Below, in pieces: positions 11,001-20,240 of a DNA stretch of 64,000 bases. The notes beneath the pieces are model-generated. The model saw nothing but the letters and a program-made list of their open reading frames with translations. It did not search any database and was not told where the DNA came from. The translations under genes were made by a program, and so were the position numbers. Each line of letters opens with the position of its first letter. Positions within the stretch are counted from its first letter, which is position 1. Where the stretch lies: positions 1,178,001 to 1,242,000 of the forward strand of contig VRMN01000003.1 of NCBI GenBank assembly GCA_008690995.1, read 5' to 3'. This DNA is from Porphyridium purpureum. Lineage: Eukaryota; Rhodophyta; Bangiophyceae; Porphyridiales; Porphyridiaceae.

Positions 11001-13026
11001 GGCGCGGCTTTTGCAGGACATTTGTGTCGGCGCGGCGGCCTTGTCTACACTGGCGGAGAATCTTGAGCGTCGCGTCGCACACCCGCACAGCAATGGTACG
11101 CCGCGGAGCGGAGAAGAAGTCGGCTCGATGCGAAAAATGATCGATGTATTTCGGACGCCGGCCGCGTATGCTCTTGACATAGACTTGGACACGACTGAGG
11201 AGACAATTGAGTCGAAAGCCGTGGCCGGAAGTAATGGCGGCACCCATGGTGAGAGCCTGAAAATTCCGGGTGGGCGCTTGTCTGAGCATCGCTTTGCTAA
11301 GCTTAGCAAGCGACTGAAGGAGACTGTGGATTTCAGGACAGAGGTGTCTCGCCGAGACAAGTTCCTGTTCACGATTGTTCAAAGTGCGAGGTCCGTTCTG
11401 CAACACATGCGCAAGTCGCTGACGCAACTGTTTTCCTCGTCGCAATTCCACGGCAATGCGCCATCCGGTCCTCAAGGCAGCGGTATCAACGGCAGCAGCA
11501 ACGCTGCAGCGGGCGACACCGAGCTAGAGCAGTGGTGCCAGGGCGTCCTGCGCTCACTAGATCGCGTAGTTCCCATTCTCAAATTGCTGCGCGACGCGTC
11601 GATCCTTCCTTCGTTGCGTGATTTTACCATCATCAAGCCCATCTCGCGTGGCGCGTTTGGGCGCGTGTACCTGGCGCGAAAGAAAAAAACGCGCGATGTG
11701 TTCGCGATCAAGGTGCTGAACAAGGAAGATATGGTGCTGAAGAACCTCGTGGGTCGAGTGCAGGGTGAGCGTGATATTCTAGCGGGCGTCAGTGACCCCA
11801 CAATTGTTCGGTTCTTCTGGAGCTTTCACACGCAGAATAAGTTGTATCTAGCCATGGAGTTTGTGCCCGGTGGGGACATGTACTCACTGCTCTGCAATCT
11901 GGGCTTCTTGGATGAGAAGATTGCGAAGCAGTACTTGGCAGAACTCGTACTGGCTCTGGAGTATCTCCACCATCACTGCTCTGTCGTGCACCGGGATCTC
12001 AAGCCAGATAACTTGCTGATCGCAAGCGATGGCCGGATTAAGCTGGCTGACTTTGGTCTGTCCAAGTTTCACGTTCCAGCCAAGCAAAATGACGCCGAGC
12101 TGCACGATGAGAATGTTCTGTTCTCGGATATGAAGATGACCATGTCGATGCTTACCGATGCGGGTGCGCTAGGTTCCGTCTACATTGCTAACCATCAAGC
12201 TGATAACGCTGAGCTGGTAGGCACGCCGGACTACCTTGCTCCGGAGCTTCTGCTAGGGCTGGGTCACTCGTTCACCGCTGACTGGTGGTCAGTGGGTGTT
12301 ATATTGTACGAGTTTTTGATGGGTATACCGCCGTTTCACGACTCGAATCCAGACATGATCTTTGAGAATATTTTGCAGCTCAAAATTGAGTGGCCTGCAG
12401 TGCCTTCTGAGATGTCTGAAGAGGCGCTTGATCTTGCGAAGCGGCTGCTCGACCCCAACCCGCGAACACGGCTGGGAGCGAATGGCGCTGGTGAGGTCAA
12501 GCAACACGCCTTCTTTGCGGACGTGGATTGGAGTTCAGTGCGCTCAAAGAAGGCTCTCTTTGTACCAGATACAATTTCTGAGGAGGACACTTCGTACTTC
12601 AATTCGCGAAACCCGTTCGGACCGCTTTCATTTGATGAAGAACCGACAGGTAAGCCGTACGTTCTCAAGACGTCGATGGAGAGGCCGGAAAGCAGGGCAA
12701 AGCCTAAATTGATGGACAAACTGAAGGGTGAGCGAATGGATAGTGCTGTTGTGGTGCGGAGAAAGCTGCCTGCAGCGTCAGGTGTAGCCGACGGCGCCTC
12801 AAACGCAAGCAAGGGCAGCTCCCTGTCGGGTAGCTTAAACGGCATGGAGAAGGATTATGGCAGCGGTGTGGATGTGCGACTCGGAGACCCGGACCAAATA
12901 CCGTTGTCGCCAGTGATGTCTCGGGGTGCGCACGCCTCCGGCGTAGATTTTGAGCAATTCCCGCAGCGCAACATCACCAACCTGATCGCTAAGAACCTGG
13001 GGCTCATTCGAAAACTCGACCTATAA
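8068..13026 (+). CDS. Very large AGC protein kinase of the IRE/Rim15/MAST group
   Basis: A 1652-residue Ser/Thr kinase. The first 1180 residues are mostly low-complexity (Ser, Gln, His, Ala runs). Around residues 954-973 is a C-x2-C-x11-H-x3-C finger (QCRVCELHYVADFF then VHAYWC) like that in plant IRE (incomplete root hair elongation) kinases. The kinase domain spans about 1185-1490: glycine loop ISRGAFGRVYLARK, AIKVLNK lysine, HRDLKPDNLL, ADFGLSK and VGTPDYLAPELLLG. The DFG-to-APE stretch is about 55 residues longer than usual, as in Rim15, Greatwall and MAST kinases. An AGC tail with NPFGPLSFDE follows. Known relatives regulate growth, quiescence or mitotic exit; the role here is inference. 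Start is the first in-frame ATG. Confidence 0.92.
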   Translation: MDGGGGYLLSSSDSDDFATGGGGLQKRGSANGRLANDLDAGAAAQQEWSSEEDDEEFARAGNSSEQLHRRASAPHRGFRPSATTRRTRETVKRSGTATDARLPSGAKLSPHDESAAQHANKYGSLQSHALNMQRRQRQPLAHADVRQPLHAQSRMQQSHALEHDGSSHGGTHSAVAFRGSRSGMFPNHRGGHPHEQVQSLSSEVHTRRPSAYLPSFRPAPLQLQQQQQQPHLQQSPLVLQEGLRDDITPDTPDAFEADFSPDFSVETPAAAEVDSELARVVKDLDTLLAQIETYRSLARDSQESAYYEVAYERVVDIVDCCASQEFSALPSIEWDLNTASSQSDTCAWRASRGISPFVSVKALLLELIRTVSKQTAQAPGILESIRAQNLRNHRQVVAEGGHDGQMHAEVYLSSSDSEILRRPYTDNSVSNARDGEWNDGRPDVIREDQQKARGGSASRGQAPEHVAKIAGRVAEPHDMAVESPTLMSSDNSSDFEYPGLSQRHEVSRPAVPDSTVPSALDSLTSGVQSASSVLLLDGSDDNGSAQATHTGLAPPSPRRLSSDSSAAPTPRVSTTPGVSEGAIEAAFQNHHHHSRRSHASLKKKSSNSSSKIASGPGEHIADVARIPGSVRFPDAANAAREVLRRRRRKAKRPHTRRPVEYETSPLASPPTSPYANSTNAFQGLAGARYGPPRDPWNSGGLVPHTSTQSHDPMSQFARTADELSPSLSSPGVVISGEDDGSPLAMARRSSPLDIRRPTPSANSEGWMGEVSPEIITPSQHRAPFSPLGNVLATDRTLQGLPDSSSGYQSHTSTASENGSFTRLSVLGDLDDDTNEVLSKIINESILGLSLGARDQPAKTAEEEMAERIQHGNAEDDLGDGTCAAVASAATAATAATAGTALSEPSVSAPAAQTTIDWFANEPTMMQRTTQTCRVDVRPPTESEQRESTSAERWIQCRVCELHYVADFFVVHAYWCGKVARLLQDICVGAAALSTLAENLERRVAHPHSNGTPRSGEEVGSMRKMIDVFRTPAAYALDIDLDTTEETIESKAVAGSNGGTHGESLKIPGGRLSEHRFAKLSKRLKETVDFRTEVSRRDKFLFTIVQSARSVLQHMRKSLTQLFSSSQFHGNAPSGPQGSGINGSSNAAAGDTELEQWCQGVLRSLDRVVPILKLLRDASILPSLRDFTIIKPISRGAFGRVYLARKKKTRDVFAIKVLNKEDMVLKNLVGRVQGERDILAGVSDPTIVRFFWSFHTQNKLYLAMEFVPGGDMYSLLCNLGFLDEKIAKQYLAELVLALEYLHHHCSVVHRDLKPDNLLIASDGRIKLADFGLSKFHVPAKQNDAELHDENVLFSDMKMTMSMLTDAGALGSVYIANHQADNAELVGTPDYLAPELLLGLGHSFTADWWSVGVILYEFLMGIPPFHDSNPDMIFENILQLKIEWPAVPSEMSEEALDLAKRLLDPNPRTRLGANGAGEVKQHAFFADVDWSSVRSKKALFVPDTISEEDTSYFNSRNPFGPLSFDEEPTGKPYVLKTSMERPESRAKPKLMDKLKGERMDSAVVVRRKLPAASGVADGASNASKGSSLSGSLNGMEKDYGSGVDVRLGDPDQIPLSPVMSRGAHASGVDFEQFPQRNITNLIAKNLGLIRKLDL

Positions 13027-13220
13027 CTGTACCTTGCCGTGCGCAGTTCTGTTCGCACTGTACTCACTCCTTTTTTCTTCCCCGTTTTACAAAATTTCAA
13101 ATGTTTGAATTGACTTTTCGTGTTCAGGTGCTCTGCCTGATGGCTGGTGGACATGGGCCTGACCCGTGATGCTCAAGGAGTTGCACGCGCCAGAGGCCTC
13201 GGAACCAGAAGAAGGATAAA

Positions 13221-13901
13221 ATGGGGACACCGTCCGGACGCACGCGGGCGACTGTCTTGTCGCCCGCGGCGCCGCCGTCCGTGCTCAAGGCAAATGGCGC
13301 GCTCGAGGACACGGCCGCTTTGATCGACGACATCACTGCCTTGTTCGAGACAAACGAGGATGTCCAGCAAGTCGAGGCGCTCGCAAGTACGCTGAGCCGA
13401 ATCGAGCAATTATCATGCGCACAGCTAGATGGGCTCGCGCAACAGCTTCGCACGTGCGAGCAGCGGCTCGAGCAGGCGCGCGCCGCGGCTGCCGGCGTCG
13501 AGACCGAAGAGGAACACGCGAACCGCATGCGTGCACTGGAGAGGGAAAAGGCACAAATCATTCAGCACATTTTAGAACTGGAAGAGGAAGCCGCCGCATC
13601 GCGAGCGTCACTTTCCGAACTAAAGTCGGAACTGCTAAACAAGGCCGGTGCACAGGAGACGGGGCGCACGACGCTGGAGTCCGAGTTGATGCAGCGCGAA
13701 AAGAAGCTCGACTTGTACGTCAGACTTTCAGGAATCAGATTCGATTTGACCACTCCGGCCCCGGCGATTTCAGGATACGTGAGCGACCAGCCGCATCGAC
13801 GTGTCCACGCGTTCGACTTTCCGCGCGTGAAACAGGATCCGTACGAAGACGTCGATATGGCGAATTACCTGTGGGACCTCATCGACCAGGCCACAGCATG
13901 A
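13221..13901 (+). CDS. Spc24-like kinetochore (Ndc80 complex) subunit
   Basis: A 226-residue protein: residues 1-25 disordered, about 25-155 heptad-rich coiled coil (for example LERIEQ-like and ALEREKAQIIQHILELEEEA), then a small C-terminal globular domain. That domain (LYVRLSGIRFDLTTPA, ISGYVSD, then HAFDFPRV, and NYLWDLIDQA at the end) matches the layout of the Spc24 RWD domain, where a conserved I-S/A-G-Y and F-x-F/D pattern follows the coiled coil. Spc24 with Spc25 anchors the Ndc80 complex to the inner kinetochore. Assignment rests on architecture and short motifs; Spc25 or another RWD kinetochore protein is the alternative. It lies 194 bp behind the kinase gene. A possible AATAAA lies at 13936-13941. 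Confidence 0.6.
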   Translation: MGTPSGRTRATVLSPAAPPSVLKANGALEDTAALIDDITALFETNEDVQQVEALASTLSRIEQLSCAQLDGLAQQLRTCEQRLEQARAAAAGVETEEEHANRMRALEREKAQIIQHILELEEEAAASRASLSELKSELLNKAGAQETGRTTLESELMQREKKLDLYVRLSGIRFDLTTPAPAISGYVSDQPHRRVHAFDFPRVKQDPYEDVDMANYLWDLIDQATA

Positions 13902-14005
13902 GCGAGCGGAGAGGCAAAATCAAAGGAGGAATCAGAATAAAAACAGTGAGTACATGACGCATTTATTTGTCCACGCCTTTCTTTCGCACACTCATTGCTG
14001 ATCGC

Positions 14006-15946
14006 TCAGGAGGTGGTGTCCGGGCGCCAGGCAGCAACTTGAGCGGCTTGTTCTTGTGAGACGCTGGACCTTGAACATTCCAGCGCCTCCAACACATCCG
14101 CGCTTTCTACGACCCGACCCCGCGTCGCAGCCGATACGCAAGCTTTCCGAAAAATGGACTCCACGTCAGCGCCAGAGTATCCATGGGTGCGCCAAGTCAC
14201 GCGATGGATAAGTTCCTCATGCTCAGGTGTCGACATGGCGGCTTGGGAGAAGCCTCCTTGCGATGCCGACTGAATTGCTATCATCCGTCTTTCAGCTGCG
14301 TCCGGGAGAGTCACGTGGAACACGTTTTCCAAGCGTCCATCTCGGTATAGTGCCGGGTGAAGCTGGTGCGGAAGATTGGTTGCAGCAATTACAAACACGA
14401 AGTGGGGTATGGGCCCAGGCATGGCTGCTCGACTGCCATTGGCGCTCTTGTACTGCATCGCGATGGATCGATTTCGTTCCATGAGAACGTCGAGTTGTGT
14501 GCAGAACACAGATCTCAGTCGCTGAAGGTAGTGTGGCCCGCTCACATCAAAAATAGCGTCAATTTCGTCAACGAAGAGCAGCGTATTGCGAGGTCCCTTG
14601 CGAGCGGATTCAAACATGCCATACAGTACTCGCTCACTTTGTCCAAGTGCGGAACAGATCACTGCCGATGCATCTACACTCACCAGTTCAAAGTCATGCT
14701 CCTTCACAAGCTGCCTGACAAAAAGAGTCTTCCCGGTACCCGGCGGTCCGAAAAGGAGCATTCCTACAGACGTTGGAGCTCGCCTTTCCTTATCAAAATG
14801 CGCGGCAAAAGCTTGCGACACGCATGCCTTTGGACGAACAAGACCAGCCACGCTGTCTAGTTTGAACACAGAACGTACCGATAGATCAGGATGGCGGCTC
14901 GGTGTCGCGGATTCAATTGCGTGGACGCTGCGGGTATTGAGATCCATTGTAAAATCGGATGCTGCGTGCAAGTCGCGTGAAAGCAGCTGAAGGGGACCCT
15001 TTCGTACAAGTATGAGCAAGCACACCTGTCGCACACGGCGAGCAGATGTCCTAGTTGATGGTCTCCCGATTTCTTGTCCTGGCACAGCGCCGACGCGCAT
15101 TTCAGCCAGTACCTGAAGAAGAGCGGCACATCTTTGAGCGCGGTCTAGGTCAGTGAAAGAAAGCTCACTCGTGTCCTGGTCGCTTAGCAGGCCGTCATCG
15201 CAGGTTTGACAGGTCTCAGCGTAATCCAGCACCACCATTGCACGCGCGTAGATAGTGCCCATCAATTGCGTACGAAGCCAAAGCAGAAAATGCTTTGGGT
15301 TCGGCGCCAGCATCACGCCGCGTTGCAGATTGAGGTAAACAGGTACGGCATCGAGCTTGTGACTCGAAAACTGTAATAAGCGAGACGCATACTCCGACAG
15401 CAACTGATGGCTGCTGGCACATAGCAGCATGGTCGATAGGCCGGTGTGCTGGCGGAGGAAACCTTCGCTGCGTTCACCTGTTCCAAGCCTGCGTACAGAC
15501 ACTAGGGATGCACGAGCGCGTTTGTAGAGCTGATTCAGCTTATCTACATTCACCCGAGTTCCAATCTCGGCATCTTCTAAAGAGAGGTCAACTTTCGCTC
15601 GACGACTCAACTCGCCTGAAGGCAGCACGAGCACCCGGAGATCGCAATGACCAGAGTCCGCAGAAACGCGCATATCCGCCTTTTCGCAGCATGAGCACCA
15701 TACCACACGCACACGTACGGCACTGTGTCGCTTGAGCACGCAGATATCCTCGATGCGGCCGCAGCATGGCTCACTTGCAGGCTGACAAGAAGAGCGATCA
15801 CATCCATGCTGCGCCTGGATGCGCGGACGCAGGACCGCGGTGGCCAGTTGCGCGCTCAAATATAGTGGGCCCGAGCGCTGCTGCTCGTCCGACTCGGCCT
15901 CAAGTTCTTGTTCATTTTCCGCCGGAAGCGCTTGGACCACCCACAT
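14006..15946 (-). CDS. AAA+ ATPase, type II layout with a decayed first ATPase domain
   Basis: A 646-residue protein with one intact AAA domain at about residues 395-640: Walker A LFGPPGTGKT, Walker B LLFVDEIDAIF, sensor region VIAATNLPHQLHPALYRDGRLE and second region of homology ending YSGADVESIFRKAC. Upstream, about residues 200-380, a stretch such as AMVVLDYAET resembles an ATPase core without a recognisable Walker A, suggesting a degenerate D1 as in PEX1/PEX6. Residues 45-130 hold several Cys pairs (CSCCEK, CCGR). A Cdc48-type segregase, AFG2/SPATA5 relative or peroxin are all possible; I cannot choose. The frame extends upstream only to a TTG at 15973. Confidence 0.75.
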   Translation of the reverse strand: MWVVQALPAENEQELEAESDEQQRSGPLYLSAQLATAVLRPRIQAQHGCDRSSCQPASEPCCGRIEDICVLKRHSAVRVRVVWCSCCEKADMRVSADSGHCDLRVLVLPSGELSRRAKVDLSLEDAEIGTRVNVDKLNQLYKRARASLVSVRRLGTGERSEGFLRQHTGLSTMLLCASSHQLLSEYASRLLQFSSHKLDAVPVYLNLQRGVMLAPNPKHFLLWLRTQLMGTIYARAMVVLDYAETCQTCDDGLLSDQDTSELSFTDLDRAQRCAALLQVLAEMRVGAVPGQEIGRPSTRTSARRVRQVCLLILVRKGPLQLLSRDLHAASDFTMDLNTRSVHAIESATPSRHPDLSVRSVFKLDSVAGLVRPKACVSQAFAAHFDKERRAPTSVGMLLFGPPGTGKTLFVRQLVKEHDFELVSVDASAVICSALGQSERVLYGMFESARKGPRNTLLFVDEIDAIFDVSGPHYLQRLRSVFCTQLDVLMERNRSIAMQYKSANGSRAAMPGPIPHFVFVIAATNLPHQLHPALYRDGRLENVFHVTLPDAAERRMIAIQSASQGGFSQAAMSTPEHEELIHRVTWRTHGYSGADVESIFRKACVSAATRGRVVESADVLEALECSRSSVSQEQAAQVAAWRPDTTS

Positions 15947-16319
15947 TAAATCCGTGATCCTTGGGTGCCACAAGTGAAGGTTTCACACTCGCCGTGATGA
16001 ATCCGATGTGGCTAGCTGACCAAGTGTGAAGACGGGCGTGCAGGGGAACCGTTCAAGCTACTCTTTGATATTCGACCTCAACATTTCAGACCTGAGGATT
16101 AAAACATGGCCAGACGGTACTACGCGAAGCGTGGCGGTGGAAAGACCAGCGATGGTTCTACAATATTCAAGTAGAGGCGCTAGAACACGAAACCAGAGCC
16201 TTCAGGATCATGCCCTTGTGCAGCTTCACTGAGAAGCCCATCAGTATCGGCACTGGCATTTTGCGACAGCTGCGACAACGTGTTGCTGGTCGCACCGGCT
16301 GCCCTACGACAAAACCTTC

Positions 16320-17000
16320 ACCTGCATTGTGGCCAGAGGCGAAGCATCTGTGGGAGACCTAATTTCAGTCTCGGTAGAGCGGAAGGTAAAACCAAGCGGC
16401 GCGACTTTCAAGCAATGGTGAACCTTTTTGGCTATGCTGTAATTCTCGCTTTCAGCAGAGTGCTGGCCGCAGACAGCTGTGTAGAAGCGCGACCTGAAGT
16501 TTGCGGATACTGTCGGTGCTACTTCTCAGAGTGATACGAGAAAGCATGTGGTAGCAGTTGGCCCGGGTCGCCTTGTCCTTGCCAACTGCATCTTGTGGCT
16601 AGAGAATGAGAATGAGGCTCCCGTGTTTGCACGCTTTAGCAACCAGATTTACAAGCAGAAGCTTATTCAGGTCAAAACGCAAGCAATGGATGAGTATAGT
16701 GAGCTTGTCTGAGTGTTTGAGTTGGGTGCCAAGCGCCGGGACACCCTGTACTGTGCAGGTGGCCGCCCGCATTCATAGTCTGCGAAGGCGTGCAAAGCAC
16801 GGTACTTTGATTGGCGATATCAGCGCTGCCCTGAACATGCTTTAGATCTTCATGGAGGACACCTTGCGTGAAAGTAGACTGGAGGTATTCAAACGAAGAT
16901 ACCGAACTGAACTATTTACATGTCGCAGCATCTGGAGAAAGGTGGTTGACGGCGAGTAAACGCCGGAACACGAACGCGTGCTACAGAATTGTTCAGGCCA
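16320..17000 (+). pseudogene. Decayed coding relic of unknown family
   Basis: Plus-strand frames show protein-like stretches broken by stops. One reads FTCIVARGEASVGDLISVSV at about 16317-16376, another VVAVGPGRLVLANCILWL followed by VFARFSNQIYKQK (16549-16665), and a third near 16830-16960 includes MEDTLRESRLEVFKRRYRTE. At least four in-frame stops and frame changes separate them. Composition is clearly more protein-like than neighbouring noncoding DNA. I do not recognise the family. A multi-intron gene is the alternative, but the other genes here have essentially no introns. Confidence 0.35.
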
Positions 17001-17260
17001 CACAATGAGTGCAGGGCTGATATCAATTGCTTCGACGGCAATACCAATTTACCTGGCGCAAGGGGGCCACATACATAAGCACAAATAGATACTCTACAAA
17101 GTTCCTAGTTCAAACAAAATTACAGAGTCAGCCGTTCCGTGCATATACCTCCCGTGAGTCTGCTACGCCTTGACCAAGGCGACAAAGTAGACCGTCTGAT
17201 CCTACGACGGACAGTCTATGAACACTTGGTCAGAATCAAAAAGAAATCCAGAAATACGGG

Positions 17261-17291
17261 GAGAGCGAGAGCGAGAGAGAGAGAGAGAGAG
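17261..17291. repeat. (GA)n simple repeat
   Basis: A GAGAGCGAGAGC start followed by a pure GA run of about 20 bp, roughly 100 bp beyond the desaturase stop codon. Confidence 0.85.
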
Positions 17292-17393
17292 CAAAAAGAG
17301 AAATGCCGACGATCCGGCCTTCTGGAGAAGCGTCTCGCCGGCAGGAGTTATGGTCGTGCCGTGCGAGGGCGCGCGTTTTCAAGACAGAAACGA

Positions 17394-18605
17394 TCAGGCC
17401 GTATTGTTCAGCTGCCTCGAAACCCAAACAGCAAATACAATACACAACATCAGTTCCATCAGAACCGTGCCCAGCACATCCCAGACACGAAGCGGGAAAA
17501 TCTTTGCTGGTTTTGGTGGCTTGACGCTGCGCACCTCCTTGTTCTTGGCTTCGAATGCAGCCTCAATCGCAGGATCACTGTACTGTGCGTCCCAAATGAG
17601 ACCCACCGCCAGCAGTGGCTTAACAAGCAGCCAGTACGGAAGGTCATAATTGCTCCGCTTCGCCAGCCGCGGCTGGGTGTGATGCATAGCATGCAGGTTC
17701 TCGCCTACCATATTTGCCATGATATCGACCTGACGGTCGACGGCGCGGCACTGTGTTGACATTTCACTCTCCTCGTCGTCATGATAGCGCGCGTTGAATA
17801 CGTTACTCATGAGGCAGCTGAAGAACATGGGCAGAGCGCCACGCATGAAGGCCGAGACCAGAGGCTGATCTGAGCAGAACGCGATCGCCGTCATAAGCAG
17901 AGTAGGTGGCACAAAGTGAAACGTATCGATCAGCAGGAGCTCTGGCAGCATGAGCCGCTTTGGAACGTAGGCCCACGCGACCTCGCAGTCACCAACTGAG
18001 AACAGCACGCAGCCCAAGATGCCACTCAGGACGGGCGAATGCGGGTCTTCCTCAGTATCGCAGTTGGCATGATGCTGGATATGCTTGGACGCCCACCACA
18101 CGGGCCCCCGCTGTGCAGCACAGCACGACAGCACCGCCATGACGGCCTGGAATGTTCGCGACGTGGAGAAAGCCGCGTGCGAGAAGTAGCGATGCAGCAT
18201 GACCGACATGGTACTTCCAATGCACGAAACGCCCATCACGTAAGCCACCAGCCACATGGACAAGCTGACCTGCTCCCAGAGCCGAAAGTGCACAAAAACA
18301 CCGATCAAGGCGCACAGCATGGACAAGAGGCTTATCGGGGCGCGCGTGTAGTACCCGAGCTTCTTATTGATCGCCAATGCAAGCTTTGACGCGTCGCCGA
18401 GCTGCGCATGTTGCGACGGGACGGATGGCTCAGCCACGGGCTCACTCGCGTGCTTGCCATCGCTGCCGCTGCGCGCGCGGAGCGCGATACCTTCCTTTCC
18501 TGGCACACGTGCGGCGCTCGTGCTGTCCGCGTTGCGCGGGGCGTCACCAAGCGCCACGACGGGAATGGGCGTGACCGCCTGCGCCGCCGCCAAATTCGGC
18601 GCCAT
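17394..18605 (-). CDS. Delta-9-type acyl desaturase (membrane fatty acid desaturase)
   Basis: A 403-residue membrane di-iron desaturase. The three histidine boxes are HRYFSH (138-143), HIQHH (175-179) and HAMHH (305-309, context GENLHAMHH), the pattern of the acyl-CoA/acyl-lipid delta-9 family. Hydrophobic segments at about 92-108, 115-135, 225-245 and 250-270 fit a four-helix topology with the boxes on one face. Residues 1-80 are a polar leader that could be a plastid or ER-targeting extension, and no C-terminal cytochrome b5 domain is present. It should insert the first double bond into saturated acyl chains; substrate carrier (CoA or lipid) is inference. First in-frame ATG used; the frame opens upstream only with GTG. 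Confidence 0.88.
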   Translation of the reverse strand: MAPNLAAAQAVTPIPVVALGDAPRNADSTSAARVPGKEGIALRARSGSDGKHASEPVAEPSVPSQHAQLGDASKLALAINKKLGYYTRAPISLLSMLCALIGVFVHFRLWEQVSLSMWLVAYVMGVSCIGSTMSVMLHRYFSHAAFSTSRTFQAVMAVLSCCAAQRGPVWWASKHIQHHANCDTEEDPHSPVLSGILGCVLFSVGDCEVAWAYVPKRLMLPELLLIDTFHFVPPTLLMTAIAFCSDQPLVSAFMRGALPMFFSCLMSNVFNARYHDDEESEMSTQCRAVDRQVDIMANMVGENLHAMHHTQPRLAKRSNYDLPYWLLVKPLLAVGLIWDAQYSDPAIEAAFEAKNKEVRSVKPPKPAKIFPLRVWDVLGTVLMELMLCIVFAVWVSRQLNNTA

Positions 18606-20069
18606 TCTAAAAATCCCGGGTGCTACCTCAACTTTCCTCCCCCGCGCGTCACAAACCACCCTCTAACCCAGACCTTCTCTTCCTCCCCTGACTATTTATT
18701 CCTTCCTTCCCTCTCATCCTCCATCTCACACCCACCATCCCCTCTCAATACTCCCACGCCCGAAACCATTAATAATAATACCACCACCACTCAATCCTCA
18801 TCATAATCATCGTCAGCCCCCCTCACGTGTAAATTATCATCACACAAGCATGCATACATACGCACGCACGTATGCACGCCCGCAGCACTCACCCTCCCAC
18901 ACAGCACAAGATTTGAAAAGATATAAAAAGCATGACGGGATACATCAATGCCGCAAAAAAAGGCGGCGGTGCTATCAATACCCACTCGTCAATGCATAAC
19001 CGACGAACCTGCACGAATGCGTCGCGACGGTTTCTTTTCCTTTTCGGTTTTAGGACACACCGACACCACAAAGCCACACAAAATAAAACCAGGCAAGCGC
19101 GCATGTTCTGTCTAGATGAACAGACGTGCGTTTGCCTCATGTAAGCTCTTTGCTCTTGTGTCTCTTCTCCGCCACCCATTCTTCTGTACATAAACGATGC
19201 ATACAGGAAAGCACCGCGCGATATTTTTTTATTTTTTTTCAAATTTTTGTTTTCATGTTTCGCGTTTGGGGGTTCTTATGAAGCAGGATGTTGTTAGTTG
19301 GTTTGTGGCGGCGCGTGAGGCACCTGATGAGCTACGGTGAGGCGCAAATTGAATCGTGTTGAGATGCGTGGATCAGCACAGAAGTGCCGTGCGTTGGAGG
19401 GTGCGTACACTGTGCGCACAGGGAGCATGCAACGAATAATGGATTCGTGTTGTGTGTTGGCGTTTGGGCGCACATTTAGTTGGGAACGCGGGGCTGGGCT
19501 TGGCTCGGCTGGTGGTTCCTAACCGATAAGCGCTCGCGTGATACCGGTTTGGACCGGTCGGTGTCGGAAGGGGTACAGCATGAGAACGACAACGTCGGTA
19601 CAGTTGTGGCACAGAGGCAGCTGGGATGGTGGCGCGGATGGCAACATGAGGTGCAGCCTTGTGGTGGTGAGCGAGGCGGCAGGCGCTCACGCCTCGACAT
19701 GCGGCAAGCGATCGCGAATGAGTGAACGTTCGAACAGCACGCACTGGTCAGTCGTGGCGATGGCCCGGCAGAAATGCAGGATCGACAGCGCGTTGGTTCG
19801 GCGCGCACGTGCGCCAGCACGAAGTAGTCGCGCTCCCTGCGCAACAGATAGGCTCTCGCTTGGGTGAGCTCGCGGGGAAACGCATGCTGCTGATCCGCCG
19901 CACGCGCGTGGAGGATTTCACGTTCGCAGAAGAGAACGCCTCTTTTGGCGAATGCTGCTGCAGTAGCCAGCGCTACGTGGAGCGAAATGCTCTCGACACG
20001 ACGACGTGTATGAGCGAGCGTGCCCGTACCAGCGATGTGGCTGATTGAACGAAACCATATCACGATTAA

Positions 20070-20210
20070 CTAATGCGTCTTGTCCTTCTGCATGGTCTTG
20101 AAGACATGGGCTCGTACTCCTGGGGATGCGGCCGTCTGGGCTGATGTATGGCCGGCGACGTTTGCAAAGCGCATGATACCCGAGAAGAGTCGGCAAAAGT
20201 AAGAGAGCAT
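20070..20210 (-). CDS. Possible 46-residue small protein
   Basis: ATG at 20210 to TAG at 20070, product beginning MLSYFCRLFSGIMRFANVAG and ending KTMQKDKTH. It has a hydrophobic, aromatic N-terminus and a basic tail, as in small organellar proteins. It lies in the same frame as the 143-codon frame ending at 20241, separated by one stop. It could instead be the last part of a decayed or spliced gene. No family recognised. Confidence 0.25.
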   Translation of the reverse strand: MLSYFCRLFSGIMRFANVAGHTSAQTAASPGVRAHVFKTMQKDKTH

Positions 20211-20240
20211 CCTGGACGTTGTTCTTAACTTCTTTCTGAT

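Larger units (their letters stand above)
15947..17393. other. 1.4-kb spacer containing a decayed coding relic
   Basis: Between the AAA gene start and the desaturase stop. It holds the relic listed at about 16320-17000 on the plus strand and a GA repeat at 17261-17291. No intact gene is seen. Confidence 0.5.
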
